A stretch of 64,000 nt of DNA, from contig NZ_JXDF01000017.1 of the NCBI RefSeq assembly GCF_001308195.1, forward strand, positions 186,001 to 250,000, given 5' to 3'. The notes under the pieces were generated by a model. It made no database searches, had not been told where the DNA came from, and saw nothing but the letters and a program-made list of their open reading frames with translations. Of this stretch, positions 37,107 through 51,089 are shown piece by piece (the first letter of the stretch is position 1; each line of letters opens with the position of its first letter). Source of the DNA: Apilactobacillus kunkeei. Its GTDB lineage: Bacteria; Bacillota; Bacilli; Lactobacillales; Lactobacillaceae. Position numbers and translations under genes: made by a program.

Positions 37107-37460
37107 TTAACGATCTTCTCGTTTTAATTTGTTGATTAATTGATCAATCTTACTTCCATATTGAATTGATTCATCTAATTTGAATGTTAATTCAGGTGTA
37201 CGGTAGATACTCAAACGAGAACCTAATTCACCTCTGATTAATGATGTTGCCTTATCCAAACCTTTTTGGGTAGTTTCTTCATCATTATCGTTATCAGATA
37301 AGATGCTGTAGTAAATAGTAGCTTGTTGTAAGTCACCAGTTACGTCAACACCAGTAATGGTTACACCTTGAACTCGTGGATCTCTCACACGTTTTAATAA
37401 GATGTCATTAACTTCTTTTTGAATTTCTTGTTCTAGTCTTCCAACTCTGTATTGAGCCAT
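37107..37460 (-). CDS. rbfA: Ribosome-binding factor A
   Basis: Small KH-fold protein needed for 16S rRNA processing and 30S maturation. Recognisable features are YRVGRLEQEIQKEVNDIL, RDPRVQGVTITGVDVTGDL and the C-terminal RTPELTFKLDESIQYGSKI. At 117 residues it is normal. It follows infB by 14 bases and ends the operon. Confidence 0.97.
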   Translation of the reverse strand: MAQYRVGRLEQEIQKEVNDILLKRVRDPRVQGVTITGVDVTGDLQQATIYYSILSDNDNDEETTQKGLDKATSLIRGELGSRLSIYRTPELTFKLDESIQYGSKIDQLINKLKREDR

Positions 37461-37474
37461 ATCAATTCACTCCT

Positions 37475-39715
37475 TTACTTAGCAGGAACTTCTTTCATTT
37501 CGTAGGCTTCTACAACGTCACCTTCCTTGATGTCGTTGTAGTTTTCAATAGTAAGTCCACATTCAAATCCTTGCTTAACTTCCTTAGCATCATCTTTGAA
37601 ACGCTTCAAACTATTTAGTTCACCGTTGTAGATAACAACGTTATCACGGATTAAACGAATCTTACTGTCACGTTTAATTACACCATCGGTAACCATTCCA
37701 CCTGCAATTGTACCAATCTTAGAAGCTTTGTAAAGTTGTCTTACTTCAACTTCACCAGTAACTTCTTCTTTGTACTTAGGTGCTAGCATACCCTTCATTG
37801 CTGATTCTACTTCATCAATAGCATCGTAGATAACTTGGTGTAGACGAATGTCAACGTTATCAGTTTCAGCTTGAGCCTTAGCTTGTGGAGTAGCACGAAC
37901 GTTAAATCCAACGATGATAGCGTTACTTGCTTCAGCCAATGCAATATCACTTTCGTTAATTGCACCAACAGAACTGTGGACGATGTTAACCTTAACACCT
38001 TCAACATCAATCTTTTGTAGACTTGATGCAAGTGCTTCAACAGAACCTTGAACGTCAGCCTTAATAATTACGGCAACTTCCTTCATTTCTCCTTCTTTTA
38101 GAGATTCGAATAAGTTATCCAAAGTAACACTGTTGTTCTTCTTACGTTCTTCCATTTGAGCTTCCTTAGCTCTTTCTTCACCGGCTGCACGGGCAGTTTT
38201 TTCATCATCGAATACTACGAAACGGTCCCCAGCTTCTGGAACATCGTTTAAACCAGTAATTTCGATAGGAGTTGATGGTTTAGCACCATCTAAGTCCTTA
38301 CCCTTTTCGTTAGTCATAGTTCTAACACGACCGAATGTGTCACCAACTACGATTGGATCACCGACATGCATAGTACCTTGTTGAACAAGTAATGTTGCAA
38401 CTGGACCTCTACCACGATCTAGACGAGCTTCAATAACTGAACCGGCAGCATGTTGCTTAGGGTTAGCCTTTAATTCCATCACGTCTGATTGTAGAAGAAT
38501 CATGTCTAGTAATTCATCAACGTTGGTACCCATCTTAGCTGATAGTTCAACGAAGATAGTGTCACCACCCCAGTCTTCTGGGATCAATTCGTAACTTGCT
38601 AGTTGTTCGATAACGTGGTTAGGGTTTGCACCTGGTTTATCAATCTTGTTAATTGCAACGATAATTGGAGTCTTAGCGGCCTTAGCATGGTCGATAGCTT
38701 CAATTGTTTGTGGCATAACACCATCATCTGCGGCAACAACTAGGATTGTGATATCAGTGATATCAGCACCACGAGCACGCATAGCAGTAAAGGCAGCATG
38801 TCCTGGAGTATCCAAGAATGTGATAACCTTACCGTTTCTTTCAAGTTGGTAGGCACCGATTGCTTGAGTAATTCCACCAGCTTCACCAGCAGTGATGTGT
38901 GAGTTTCTCAAGTAATCCAATAATGTTGTCTTACCATGGTCAACGTGTCCCATGATAGTAACAACTGGTGCACGGTCTTCTAGGTAGTCAGTGTTTTCTG
39001 CTTCTTCTTCGAAGATCTTATCGATATCAGAAACGTTTACTTCAACCTTTTCTTCAGCCTTAATACCGTAGTCAGCAGCTAGAAGTTCGATTGTATCCTT
39101 ATCCAATGAAACGTTTTGGTTAACCATTACTCCTAATAGGAATAACTTCTTAACGATTTCAGCTGGTTCTCTATGGATAATCTTACCGATTTCTTGAGCG
39201 TTCATACCAACTGTGTATACCAATGTTTCTGGCAATGGACGTTCTTTTCTTTCTGGCGCTTTGTTGTTCTTGTGGTTCTGTCTGATACGTTGGTTCTTAG
39301 TGTACATACCAGCAAACTTGTTGTTACCACGGTTGTTTTTCTTGTTGAATTTCTTCTTGTTCTTCTTAACACCCTTTTTGAAGTTTGAAGAACCATTGTT
39401 ATTTGGTTTGTTTATGTTGTTACTGTTATTACTGTTGTTATTGTTCATAGATTGCTTTGCCTTATTGTTAGAATTTTTGTTTAAAGTCTTGTGTGGCTTT
39501 TCGGCAGGTTTCTTAGAATTATTGTTAGCTGGTTTGGTTGCATTAACCGGCTTTTTCTTTGGAGCAAAGTGGTCTCTGATAGCCTTTTCTTCGTTAGCAT
39601 CTAGACCTGACATATGATTTTTAACGTCATATCCCTTTTTCTTTGCTTCATCAATAATTGTCTTACTAGCTACATTTATCTCTTTAGATAACTCATAAAT
39701 TCTTTTCTTACCCAT
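37475..39715 (-). CDS. infB: Translation initiation factor IF-2
   Basis: Initiation GTPase that positions fMet-tRNA on the 30S subunit. Residues 1-50 are the small IF2-N domain. About 55-150 form a low-complexity asparagine/lysine-rich linker (runs such as [10 protein letters not shown]). The G domain starts near 250 with [15 protein letters not shown], then DTPGHAAF and NKIDKP, and the C-terminal tRNA-binding domain ends the protein. At 746 residues it is at the shorter end. It overlaps no neighbour and follows ylxQ by 20 bases. Confidence 0.98.
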   Translation of the reverse strand: MGKKRIYELSKEINVASKTIIDEAKKKGYDVKNHMSGLDANEEKAIRDHFAPKKKPVNATKPANNNSKKPAEKPHKTLNKNSNNKAKQSMNNNNSNNSNNINKPNNNGSSNFKKGVKKNKKKFNKKNNRGNNKFAGMYTKNQRIRQNHKNNKAPERKERPLPETLVYTVGMNAQEIGKIIHREPAEIVKKLFLLGVMVNQNVSLDKDTIELLAADYGIKAEEKVEVNVSDIDKIFEEEAENTDYLEDRAPVVTIMGHVDHGKTTLLDYLRNSHITAGEAGGITQAIGAYQLERNGKVITFLDTPGHAAFTAMRARGADITDITILVVAADDGVMPQTIEAIDHAKAAKTPIIVAINKIDKPGANPNHVIEQLASYELIPEDWGGDTIFVELSAKMGTNVDELLDMILLQSDVMELKANPKQHAAGSVIEARLDRGRGPVATLLVQQGTMHVGDPIVVGDTFGRVRTMTNEKGKDLDGAKPSTPIEITGLNDVPEAGDRFVVFDDEKTARAAGEERAKEAQMEERKKNNSVTLDNLFESLKEGEMKEVAVIIKADVQGSVEALASSLQKIDVEGVKVNIVHSSVGAINESDIALAEASNAIIVGFNVRATPQAKAQAETDNVDIRLHQVIYDAIDEVESAMKGMLAPKYKEEVTGEVEVRQLYKASKIGTIAGGMVTDGVIKRDSKIRLIRDNVVIYNGELNSLKRFKDDAKEVKQGFECGLTIENYNDIKEGDVVEAYEMKEVPAK

Positions 39716-39735
39716 ACCATCACGTTCCTTTACAA

Positions 39736-40038
39736 TTAATTTGTCATTTCTTTCAAACGTTTGGCAAATCCATTGTCTGCGATCCCAATAATGTTCCGCG
39801 GCATCCCAATTGCATCACTTATCTCTACTTTAGTAAACATTTGATTGGTAGGAATGTTATATGAATTTGCCTTATCTGTAAATTTCTTCAAGCTGGCTTT
39901 TCCAGAGTCAGTAGCGATAATCAGAAATTTAATTTTATTCTTCTTGATTGCGTTGAGCAATATGTCTTCACCAGTAGTTATCTTTCCGGCTCGCTTTGCT
40001 AAACCAATAAAGTTTAATATTTGTTCTTTATTTGTCAT
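39736..40038 (-). CDS. ylxQ: L7Ae-family RNA-binding protein YlxQ
   Basis: Small protein of 100 residues in the L7Ae/L30e/S12e family, thought to bind kink-turn RNA. The start [20 protein letters not shown] and the middle [18 protein letters not shown] are typical. It overlaps the end of ylxR by 11 bases and precedes infB, in the standard nusA-ylxR-ylxQ-infB order. Its role is not firmly known. Confidence 0.93.
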   Translation of the reverse strand: MTNKEQILNFIGLAKRAGKITTGEDILLNAIKKNKIKFLIIATDSGKASLKKFTDKANSYNIPTNQMFTKVEISDAIGMPRNIIGIADNGFAKRLKEMTN

Positions 40039-40327
40039 TTTCGAAAAGTTCTTTTCTGGCTTGTTTGTGGTCTACGTAAGCAATTAAATCATCGTAAAAT
40101 TCATCACTTAAGTCAACTGAAAATACTTCGTTTAGTTTCTTTTCATCCTTGGCTTTTTGTGCGACTTTTACGTCAATTGAAACGTATGCCCCTCTACCTG
40201 ATTTTTTTCCAGTTTCATCGATAGTAACGTTATTTTCTTTGTCCTTAACGATTCTAACTAAATCTTTCTTGGGAGCCATTTCACCAGTAACAATATCTTT
40301 TCTCATTGGAATTTTTCTTGTTCTCAT
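40028..40327 (-). CDS. ylxR: YlxR family protein (RNase P modulator-type)
   Basis: DUF448 protein, 99 residues. The family start is present as RKIPMRKDIVTGEMAPKKDL, with aspartate in place of the usual cysteine, and GRGAYVS occurs in the middle. Related proteins bind RNA, and one is reported to modulate RNase P. It lies between nusA and ylxQ and overlaps ylxQ, indicating co-translation. Confidence 0.93.
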   Translation of the reverse strand: MRTRKIPMRKDIVTGEMAPKKDLVRIVKDKENNVTIDETGKKSGRGAYVSIDVKVAQKAKDEKKLNEVFSVDLSDEFYDDLIAYVDHKQARKELFENDK

Positions 40328-40353
40328 TGAATTAACACTCCTTAAACTTGTTA

Positions 40354-41442
40354 TTATTCGTTATCGATTGCGTCGTCACTATCTTCTTGGACGTCTTCAG
40401 TTAGACCATCAGCTTCTGATTCAGACTTGATATCAATCTTGTAACCAGTCAACTTAGCAGCTAGACGTGCGTTTTGTCCACGCTTACCAATTGCTAATGA
40501 TAGTTGGTAGTCAGGTACGATAACTGTACATGCACGTTCATTTTCTTCATCAAAGATAACATCAACTACTTCTGATGGGTTTAATGAATTAGCAATGAAT
40601 TCGGCAGGATCTTCAGTCCATTGAACGATGTCCATGTTTTCGCCACCTAATTCATTAACGATAGTTTGAACACGTTGACCTCTTGGTCCAACAGTTGTAC
40701 CAACTGGGTCGATATCATCGTTGTTAGATCTAACGGCTACCTTAGCACGGTCTCCGGCTTCTCTTGCTATTGATACAACTTCAACAGTTCCGTCGTAAAT
40801 TTCAGGAACTTCTTCTTCAAATAGTCGTTTTAATAAACCAGGAGCGGTACGACTAACGAAGATTTGAGGACCCTTAGTAGCGTCTTCAACACGGTTAACG
40901 TAAACCTTGATTCTGTCTTGTGGTCTGTATGTTTCATTTGGCATTTGGTCGTTCTTAGGCATAACTGCTTCAACCTTACCTAAATCAACATATACAAAAC
41001 GATCGTCTTGGCGTTCGATTTCACCAGTGATTAGTTCGTCTTGGTACTTGCTGTACTTGTTGTAAACAATTGTTCTTTCAGCTTCTCTAACTCTTTGCAT
41101 AATAACTTGTTTTGCAGTTTGAGCAGCGATTCTACCAAAGTTCTTAGGAGTAACTTCAAACTTAATTTCGTCACCTAATTCGTAACCACGGTTTAATTGT
41201 AATGCATCTGATAGACTGCATTCTAGTCTTGGGTCAACTACATCTTCAACAACAGTCTTAACGGCGTAAACATGGATGTTACCCTTCTTGTCGTCAAAAG
41301 CAACTTCAACGTTTTGTGCTTGGTTGTAGTTTCTCTTGTATGCTGAAGTTAATGCAGCTTCTAAAGCATCAATAACAGTTTCTTTAGAAATCCCTTTGTC
41401 ATTTTCTAGGGCATCTAGTGCACCTAAAAGTTCTTTACTCAT
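40354..41442 (-). CDS. nusA: Transcription termination/antitermination factor NusA
   Basis: RNA polymerase-associated factor acting in pausing, termination and antitermination. In order: N-terminal polymerase-binding domain (MSKELLGALDALENDKGIS), S1 domain (around GEIERQDDRFVYVDLGKVEA), then KH1 and KH2 (VGPRGQRVQTIVNELGGENM and AIGKRGQNARLAAKLTGYK). It ends in a short acidic tail (EDVQEDSDDAIDNE) without the extra C-terminal repeats of proteobacteria. The length is 362 residues. Confidence 0.98.
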   Translation of the reverse strand: MSKELLGALDALENDKGISKETVIDALEAALTSAYKRNYNQAQNVEVAFDDKKGNIHVYAVKTVVEDVVDPRLECSLSDALQLNRGYELGDEIKFEVTPKNFGRIAAQTAKQVIMQRVREAERTIVYNKYSKYQDELITGEIERQDDRFVYVDLGKVEAVMPKNDQMPNETYRPQDRIKVYVNRVEDATKGPQIFVSRTAPGLLKRLFEEEVPEIYDGTVEVVSIAREAGDRAKVAVRSNNDDIDPVGTTVGPRGQRVQTIVNELGGENMDIVQWTEDPAEFIANSLNPSEVVDVIFDEENERACTVIVPDYQLSLAIGKRGQNARLAAKLTGYKIDIKSESEADGLTEDVQEDSDDAIDNE

Positions 41443-41461
41443 TTTTGATTGTCTCCCTTAG

Positions 41462-41935
41462 CTAAAATTTAATTGCTAATCTTGCTTTGGCAATTGATTT
41501 TCTTGGTATTGTTAGATCCTTAATTCGACCTTTTAAATTAACAGTCAAAACTAATTCATCTTCGCTTAATTCTTTTAAAGTCCCTTCATAGACTTTTTCA
41601 CCGTTAATTGGTGCATACAATGAAACATGAATGTATTCATTAACAGCTTTTTCATAATCTTCTGGTTTCTTTAGAGGTCTTTCAGCTCCTGGAGATGAGA
41701 CTTCTAGAAAGTAAGCTTGTGGAATTGGATCCGGATCCATTGAATCTAATTTTTCACTTAGTTCGTCAGATACTAACGCACAGTCTTCAATATTGATACC
41801 GCCGTCCTTATCGACATAAACCCTTAAATACCAATTCTTGCTTTCTTTTACAAATTCGATGTCATATAAATAAAAGTCATGACTATCTAGAATTGGAGTT
41901 ACTACTTCTTTTACCATTTCTGTAACTTCGCTCAA
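41462..41935 (-). CDS. rimP: Ribosome maturation factor RimP
   Basis: Assists 30S assembly. Core motifs are [20 protein letters not shown], ISGxGI-like [11 protein letters not shown] and [12 protein letters not shown] choose a TTG start at 41935 because AGGAGG lies 7 bases before it and the protein then begins [12 protein letters not shown]-like (157 residues, normal). The frame stays open to 41986, but that part contains the terminator hairpin at 41967-41988. First gene of the nusA operon. Confidence 0.95.
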   Translation of the reverse strand: MSEVTEMVKEVVTPILDSHDFYLYDIEFVKESKNWYLRVYVDKDGGINIEDCALVSDELSEKLDSMDPDPIPQAYFLEVSSPGAERPLKKPEDYEKAVNEYIHVSLYAPINGEKVYEGTLKELSEDELVLTVNLKGRIKDLTIPRKSIAKARLAIKF

Positions 41936-41959
41936 TGATACGCCTCCTAAAAAAATCCA

Positions 41960-41990
41960 ATAAAAAGAGCGAGCATTTCTGCTCACTCCT
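41960..41990 (-). terminator. Terminator after polC, within the rimP leader
   Basis: Minus-strand GAGTGAGCA pairs with TGCTCGCTC around GAAA, followed by TTTTTATT. It lies downstream of the rimP promoter, so transcripts of the nusA operon must read through it. Confidence 0.85.
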
Positions 41991-42015
41991 TTCTCTCAGA
42001 TATAAATCATAATGT

Positions 42016-42044
42016 ATCATACCATACTATCTGAGATTGTTCAA
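42016..42044 (-). promoter_or_regulatory. Promoter of the rimP-nusA-infB operon
   Basis: Minus-strand TTGAAC, 17 bases, TATGAT. A 9-base inverted repeat TCTCAGATA/TATCTGAGA (41994-42002 and 42028-42036) brackets the -10 box. Confidence 0.78.
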
Positions 42045-42050
42045 TACATA

Positions 42051-45000
42051 CTACATCATATCAAATAAACTTAATTGGTTTTCATCAGGTAAGTTATCGA
42101 TGATATGATTTTCTGTCATAAATTCGATTAACTTCTTAGAAACCTTTCCACGTTTGGATAAGTCTTCTTTAGAGATAAATTCTTTATCTTCACGCGCTGC
42201 AACGATTTGTTTAGCAACGTTTAAGCCAAGACCAGGAATGGCTCTAAATGGTGCAATTAACTTGTTACCATCAATTAACCATTGTTCGGCATCGGAACGG
42301 TTTAAATCAACCATTTCGAATTCGAAACCTCTTTCAATCATTTCGTTGGCTAATTCAAGAACAGTTAATAGGTTCTTATCCTTGGCAGATGCGTCGTTTC
42401 CAAGATCGTTAATTTCTTTCATCTTGGCCTTAACAGCTTCCTTACCATGACACATTGAAACGATATCAAAGTCATCGGCTCTAACTGAGAAGTATGCACA
42501 GTAGTATACCAATGGGAAGTACACCTTAAAGTAAGCCACACGTAACGCCATTAAAACATAGGCTGCCGCATGGGCACGTGGGAACATGTACTTAATCTTT
42601 AGACATGAATCAATGTACCATTGTGGAATGTTGGCTTCGTGCATTTTCTTTTGCCATTCGTCCTTAATTCCACGACCCTTACGAACATATTCCATGATTT
42701 GGAATGATGTTTCTGAATCTAGTCCCCAGTTAATCAAGTCCGTCATGATGTTATCACGACAACCAATAACGTTGGCGATGGTTGCTTTACCTTCCTTGAT
42801 TAATTCGTCGGCGTTTCCTAACCAAACGTCGGTACCATGGGATAGACCTGAAATTTGTAGTAGTTGTGAGAAGTTTGCCGGATTAGTTTGTTCTAGCATC
42901 CCTCTAACGAACTTGGTACCAAACTCAGGAATTCCTAGTGTCCCTGTCTTTGATTGGATTTGATCTTGAGTTACACCAATTGTATCTGTACCGGAAAATA
43001 GTCCCATAACTCCCGGGTCATCCATTGGGATTGATTGAGGATCAATTCCTGATAAATCTTGAAGCATTCTGATCATAGTTGGGTCATCATGTCCCAGCAC
43101 ATCCATCTTCAAGATGTTGTCATGGATAGAATGGAAATCAAAGTGGGTAGTTTCCCAAGCCGCGTTTTGATCATCGGCAGGATATTGGATTGGTGTGAAA
43201 TCAAAGATATCCATATCGTCAGGAACGATAATAATTCCGGCCGGATGTTGTCCGGTCGTTCTCTTAACACCAGTATCACCCTTTGATAGACGATCAATTT
43301 CGGCAGAACGAATAGTTTGTTGAGTATCTCTTTCGTATGCCTTTACGTATCCATAAGCGGTCTTATCCGCAACAGTACCGATGGTTCCGGCACGGTATAC
43401 GTTATTTTCACCGAACAACACCTTTAGGTAGTTATGGGCGATTGGTTGATAGTCACCAGAGAAGTTCAAATCAATATCTGGAACCTTGTTCCCACTAAAT
43501 CCAAGGAATGTTTCGAACGGAATATTATGACCGTCACCAATCATTAACGTTCCACATTCTGGACAGTTTTCATGTGGTAAATCGTATCCTGAACCATATT
43601 CACCCTTAGTAAAGAACTTAGAGTATTTACAGTTCGGACAACGATAGTGTGGTGGCAATGGATTAACTTCAGTAATCCCCGCCATTGTGGCTACCAAACT
43701 GGAACCAACGGAACCACGGGAACCTACCAGATATCCATCCTTGTTACTCTTTGCTACAAGACGCTTAGCGATTAAGTAAATAACTGAGAATCCGTTACCA
43801 ATAATACTCTTCAACTCACGGTCCAAACGTGCCTGAATTAATTCAGGTAGTGGATCACCGTATAGTTTATGGGCCATATCCATTGTTGAGTTTCTAATTT
43901 CATCTTCGGCACCCTTCATGTGAGGTGTGTATAGTCGATCTAAGACCGGATGAATTCCATCATCAACCATGTTGGCAATCTTTTGGGTATTATCAACAAC
44001 GATTTCCTTGCTGACATCTTCACCTAAGTATTCAAAATCACTCAACATTTCGTCTGTGGTTAAGAATGGTACCTTAGGTAATTCTTGTCTATTTAATGGG
44101 TTAGCCCCACCTTGTGAATGAATCAAAATCTTACGGTAAATATAGTCTTGTGGATCCATGTAATGAACATCCCCAGTTGCAACAACCGGTTTATTCATTT
44201 CATGACCCATATCAACCATGTTTTGTACTAATTCTTGTAGGTGCTTCTTACCATGGATTAATTCTGAATCAATCATTGGTTGATAAGCTGCACTTGGTTG
44301 AACTTCTAGATAATCATAGAATTCAGCCTTCTTTTCGGCTTCTTCTTTACCTTTTTGTAGCATTGCGGTGAATACTTCACCGTTTGCACAAGCAGAACCA
44401 ACTAATATTCCTTCACGGTACTTTTCAAGCACACTTCGTGGAATTCTTGGCACTCTATAGAAGTATTCAACATTGGATAATGAAACCAACTTAAACATGT
44501 TCTTTAATCCAGCCTGTGTTTGAGCCATCAAGATAGCGTGGAATGGACGCGCATGTTTATATGCATCATTATCGGACATGTGTTCATTTAGTTGATTTAC
44601 CTTAGTAATGTTGTAACGTTCTTCGGCATCCTTGATGAACAAGTAATTCAAATGACCTGTTGTTTCTGCATCATATACGGCACGGTGATGGTGTTCCAAA
44701 GCAACGTCAAACTTCTTAGCCAATGTGTTCAAACGATAGCTCTTGTAGTTTGGATATAAGAAACGAGCCAATGGCAATGTATCAATGATTGGGTTTTGAA
44801 TTTCTTCCATCCCATATCTTTGATAACCAACGTTCATAAAGCCAACGTCAAAAGTAACGTTGTGCCCTACAACGATTGAGTCGCCACAGAATTCTCTAAA
44901 CAACTTAAAGACTTCTTCTTCAGACTTAGAACCTTTAACCATATCATCAGTGATAGATGTAAGTTCAGTCGTAAAGTCTGATAAGTGGAAACCAGGATCA

Positions 45001-46376
45001 ATAAATTCTTCAAATTGGTCCAAGACGTTATTATGTTGCATTCTAACGGCTGAAACTTCGATTACCTTATCGTAAATTGCAGAAAGACCAGTTGTTTCAA
45101 TATCGAAAACAACGTAAGTAGCATCTGCTAAATCACGGTCATCTTCGTTAAATGTAATTGGAACACCGTCATCTACAACGTTTGCTTCAACACCATATAG
45201 CATCTTAATGTCATTCTTTTGTGCAGCAGTATAGGCAAATGGGAAACCTTGAACAGCAGCGTGGTCGGTAATCGCTAATGCCGGGTGACCCCATTCTTTA
45301 GCTCTAGCCACGTATTCTTCAATACTGTTAGTTGCATCCATTTGACTCATCTTAGTGTGTAGATGTAATTCAACACGTTTTTCTTCTGCGTCATCGTGAC
45401 GACCTTCATGATGTAATGGATTAATGTCATAAGCATTCAATGTTAATTCGTGACTGTAGTTATCTTCTTGGATACCACCACGAACCTTAATCCAATCGCC
45501 TTCTTGCAATGCGGCAAAGTTAGCTTCATCGTTTTCGTTATTAGAGAACTTCTTAACTTCGATTGATGATGAATAATCGGTAATCTTTAAGATCATCAAT
45601 TGACGACCTGATCTAAGTGAACGAATTTCCTTACTAAAGATGTGACCATTTACAATCACTAGTTTTTCTTCTTGAACGATATCAACGAGTTTAGTAACTT
45701 CTAGGTCATCCTTAATCTTCTTACCGATTTGTACTTTACCCTTTGGAACTGCATTTTTTGAGTTCTTTTGACGTTTAGCAGATGATTCTTGGATTGCTTG
45801 CATCGCCTTTTGAGCTAACTCAGCATCCTTCTTTTCCTTTTCAGCTTTAAAATCTTTGATTTTTTCTTGAGAAGCAGTTTCATCAACAAAAACAGAGATG
45901 GTAAAGTTTGGAAAACCTAATCGTTCATACAAATCTTCAATTGGACTAACTGCTTTGTCCACAAGAAAGTTCTTAACAATTTCGTTATCAGCACTAAGTT
46001 CGATTTTATGATCAACGATCTTTGGTGCATCACGTCTTAATAGTTCATTTTTAATAGCATCAGTGATATCAGCATGTTTAACAATCCATTCCCAATAATT
46101 GCCTAATTGCTTGTTATCAAATTGATTGTAGTTTGCTTTGATATTAATTTTAGTAGTAGCGATTTCATCAAAAGTCGCTTGCATACGACTATAAAAATCC
46201 AAGAAGACTTCGTAATCTAAAATTCGTGGAAGTGTAAGGTGGAATTCCCAAATTTTGGAACGTTTGTGGATATCAATCTTCTCAATCTGACCGCCTTTAA
46301 AATTATCGGAATCAATTTGGTCTTTTAACTGTAATTGATTCAATAATTTTGTAAATAATTCTTCTTGGTTAGACAA
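42051..46376 (-). CDS. polC: DNA polymerase III alpha subunit PolC (Gram-positive type)
   Basis: Replicative polymerase with built-in proofreading, 1441 residues. In order: N-terminal domain; OB-fold region (about 225-330); PHP domain beginning [14 protein letters not shown] near 335; an inserted DnaQ-type exonuclease starting [16 protein letters not shown] near 420 with the DEDDh residues; the PHP remainder; a zinc-binding CPNCKYS...CPEC near 935; and the polymerase core with [14 protein letters not shown] near 968. It ends in a beta-clamp-binding-like QLSLFDMM. It follows proS after a terminator and runs to the nusA operon promoter. Confidence 0.99.
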   Translation of the reverse strand: MSNQEELFTKLLNQLQLKDQIDSDNFKGGQIEKIDIHKRSKIWEFHLTLPRILDYEVFLDFYSRMQATFDEIATTKINIKANYNQFDNKQLGNYWEWIVKHADITDAIKNELLRRDAPKIVDHKIELSADNEIVKNFLVDKAVSPIEDLYERLGFPNFTISVFVDETASQEKIKDFKAEKEKKDAELAQKAMQAIQESSAKRQKNSKNAVPKGKVQIGKKIKDDLEVTKLVDIVQEEKLVIVNGHIFSKEIRSLRSGRQLMILKITDYSSSIEVKKFSNNENDEANFAALQEGDWIKVRGGIQEDNYSHELTLNAYDINPLHHEGRHDDAEEKRVELHLHTKMSQMDATNSIEEYVARAKEWGHPALAITDHAAVQGFPFAYTAAQKNDIKMLYGVEANVVDDGVPITFNEDDRDLADATYVVFDIETTGLSAIYDKVIEVSAVRMQHNNVLDQFEEFIDPGFHLSDFTTELTSITDDMVKGSKSEEEVFKLFREFCGDSIVVGHNVTFDVGFMNVGYQRYGMEEIQNPIIDTLPLARFLYPNYKSYRLNTLAKKFDVALEHHHRAVYDAETTGHLNYLFIKDAEERYNITKVNQLNEHMSDNDAYKHARPFHAILMAQTQAGLKNMFKLVSLSNVEYFYRVPRIPRSVLEKYREGILVGSACANGEVFTAMLQKGKEEAEKKAEFYDYLEVQPSAAYQPMIDSELIHGKKHLQELVQNMVDMGHEMNKPVVATGDVHYMDPQDYIYRKILIHSQGGANPLNRQELPKVPFLTTDEMLSDFEYLGEDVSKEIVVDNTQKIANMVDDGIHPVLDRLYTPHMKGAEDEIRNSTMDMAHKLYGDPLPELIQARLDRELKSIIGNGFSVIYLIAKRLVAKSNKDGYLVGSRGSVGSSLVATMAGITEVNPLPPHYRCPNCKYSKFFTKGEYGSGYDLPHENCPECGTLMIGDGHNIPFETFLGFSGNKVPDIDLNFSGDYQPIAHNYLKVLFGENNVYRAGTIGTVADKTAYGYVKAYERDTQQTIRSAEIDRLSKGDTGVKRTTGQHPAGIIIVPDDMDIFDFTPIQYPADDQNAAWETTHFDFHSIHDNILKMDVLGHDDPTMIRMLQDLSGIDPQSIPMDDPGVMGLFSGTDTIGVTQDQIQSKTGTLGIPEFGTKFVRGMLEQTNPANFSQLLQISGLSHGTDVWLGNADELIKEGKATIANVIGCRDNIMTDLINWGLDSETSFQIMEYVRKGRGIKDEWQKKMHEANIPQWYIDSCLKIKYMFPRAHAAAYVLMALRVAYFKVYFPLVYYCAYFSVRADDFDIVSMCHGKEAVKAKMKEINDLGNDASAKDKNLLTVLELANEMIERGFEFEMVDLNRSDAEQWLIDGNKLIAPFRAIPGLGLNVAKQIVAAREDKEFISKEDLSKRGKVSKKLIEFMTENHIIDNLPDENQLSLFDMM

Positions 46377-46402
46377 TCTAATACCTCCATCCTAAGTCAG
46401 CT

Positions 46403-46435
46403 AAAAAAGGTCAGTCTCTTCAACTGACCCTTTTT

Positions 46436-46437
<2 letters not shown>
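46403..46437 (-). terminator. Terminator between proS and polC
   Basis: Minus-strand GGGTCAGTTGAAGAGACTGACC hairpin (arms GGTCAG/CTGACC plus flanking A/T pairs), followed by six T. Confidence 0.9.
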
Positions 46438-49439
<3,002 letters not shown>

Positions 49440-49458
49440 TTAAATCACTCCTTTACAT

Positions 49459-50247
49459 CTAAATAATGCCAAATAGGTGAAGAAGTGGCAAAACAAATAG
49501 TAAACTATCAAATCTGTCTAAAATTCCACCGTGTCCAGGTAAAATCTTTCCAGAATCTTTAACTTGGTAGTATCTCTTAAGAGCTGATTCAACTAAATCA
49601 CCAAATTGACCAGCAATTGATAATACAAGAGTTACGATAACAGCAACAAGTAGTGATGTATGACCAACTGAGAAGTAATACATCCATGCAGTAGCAATGA
49701 TAGTTGCTAATAATGATCCACAGATTGAACCTTCCCATGTCTTATTAGGACTTACATGTGGAGCTAACTTGTGTTTACCGAATTGCTTACCGAAAATGTA
49801 AGCACCTGAGTCAGTTAACCAAACGATAAATAGTGCGTAGAATAATACCGCAATACCAACATGTCTAGCAGCAATAAAGTAATGGAAGCCCATTCCAATG
49901 TATAGCATTGCAAGTGTAATCACACCAGCATCATCAAATGAAAAAATGTTCTTAGTAACAACATTTCTTAACATCAATAGCATTACTACTAAATAGAACA
50001 AAAAGTTAACTGATAGAAATGATGGTAGACCATTGAACCAGTTACTTGGTGCAATTAATAAAGTTACACCAATAAATGATAGGATTGCTTCTGGTGAAAT
50101 TACTAACTTTTTCTTCATGATTAGTACTTCAGACATCGCAACAATTCCTAAAGCAATTGCTCCAATTTGAATAAAAATGCCACCCAATAAAACTATTGGC
50201 ACAAATAATAATAAGGCAATAATTGCCGTTAATACTCTTGTTTTCAT
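49459..50247 (-). CDS. cdsA: Phosphatidate cytidylyltransferase
   Basis: Makes CDP-diacylglycerol, the precursor of phosphatidylglycerol and cardiolipin. It has about eight membrane helices over 262 residues, and the family signature runs through SALKRYYQVKDSGKILPGHG and on to DRFDS near the C-terminus. It lies 15 bases after uppS and 19 before rseP. Confidence 0.97.
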   Translation of the reverse strand: MKTRVLTAIIALLLFVPIVLLGGIFIQIGAIALGIVAMSEVLIMKKKLVISPEAILSFIGVTLLIAPSNWFNGLPSFLSVNFLFYLVVMLLMLRNVVTKNIFSFDDAGVITLAMLYIGMGFHYFIAARHVGIAVLFYALFIVWLTDSGAYIFGKQFGKHKLAPHVSPNKTWEGSICGSLLATIIATAWMYYFSVGHTSLLVAVIVTLVLSIAGQFGDLVESALKRYYQVKDSGKILPGHGGILDRFDSLLFVLPLLHLFGII

Positions 50248-50262
50248 AATAATCTCCTAATG

Positions 50263-51021
50263 TTACTTGTTTTTTAATCCCCCAAAACGACGATGACGTC
50301 CTTGGAACTTGGCAATACATTTCATTAAATCTTCTTTAGTGTAGTCAGGCCATTTAGTGTCATCAAATATGAATTCACTGTATGCAACTTGCCATAATAA
50401 GAAGTTAGATAATCTTTCTTCCCCACTTGTTCTAATCAATAAATCTGGGTTAGCAAATTCTCCAAGTGATGAAGTCATTAAATTTTCACTAACGACGTCC
50501 TTATTAATGTCATCGACATTTAAACTTCCGTCAGATACCTTTTGAGCAATCTTTTGAACTGCTGTAACGATTTCGTCCTGGCTTCCATAGTTTAAAGCAA
50601 AGTTCAAAATCATTCCATCGCATTTCTTAGTGTCCTCAACAGCATCATTGATGGCCTTTTGTGTAGACTTAGGTAATTGATCTACATATCCCATAACGTT
50701 AACTCTAACGTTATTCTTTACTAAATCTGGTACAAAAGTAGAGAAAAATTTCTCTGGTAAATCCATCAAGTAGTTAACTTCTTGATCCGGACGTTTCCAG
50801 TTTTCGGTAGAAAAGGCGTATAAAGTTAATGCCTTCACACCTAAATCACTAGCTGCTTTTGTAATGTCCTTTACAACGTTCATTCCCTTTTTATGTCCAG
50901 CAATTCTTGGCAAATGTCTTTGTTGGGCCCATCTTCCATTTCCATCCATGATAATGGCAATATGTTTGGGAATATTATTGTAGTCAAGTTCTGTGGTAGT
51001 TTTTTTCTTAAACTTAAACAT
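50263..51021 (-). CDS. uppS: Undecaprenyl diphosphate synthase
   Basis: Cis-prenyltransferase that makes the C55 lipid carrier for peptidoglycan and teichoic acid. The catalytic aspartate is in IMDGNGRWA (D26), and the C-terminal RTSGEERLSNFLLWQ and FGGLK are typical. I use the ATG at 51021, with GCGAGG 5 bases upstream, giving 252 residues; the frame extends upstream to 51069 through a terminator-like hairpin. Confidence 0.97.
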   Translation of the reverse strand: MFKFKKKTTTELDYNNIPKHIAIIMDGNGRWAQQRHLPRIAGHKKGMNVVKDITKAASDLGVKALTLYAFSTENWKRPDQEVNYLMDLPEKFFSTFVPDLVKNNVRVNVMGYVDQLPKSTQKAINDAVEDTKKCDGMILNFALNYGSQDEIVTAVQKIAQKVSDGSLNVDDINKDVVSENLMTSSLGEFANPDLLIRTSGEERLSNFLLWQVAYSEFIFDDTKWPDYTKEDLMKCIAKFQGRHRRFGGLKNK

Positions 51022-51044
51022 ATATACCTCGCCTATTAGTACAA

Positions 51045-51072
51045 ATAAAGGATGAGAAACAATCCTCATCCC
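51045..51072 (-). terminator. Hairpin between the unknown gene and uppS
   Basis: Minus-strand GGATGAG pairs with CTCATCC around eight bases, followed by TTTATTTG. It partly separates pyrH-frr from uppS. Confidence 0.7.
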
Positions 51073-51089
51073 ACATTTGTAAAGTTATT

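Noticed and set aside
39213-39617. Plus-strand leucine/phenylalanine-rich frame looking like a membrane protein
   Set aside because: It is the complement of the Asn/Lys-rich linker of infB; the apparent hydrophobicity comes from reading AAT/AAA codons in reverse.
41936-41986. Upstream extension of rimP
   Set aside because: It contains the polC terminator hairpin; the TTG at 41935 follows a perfect AGGAGG.
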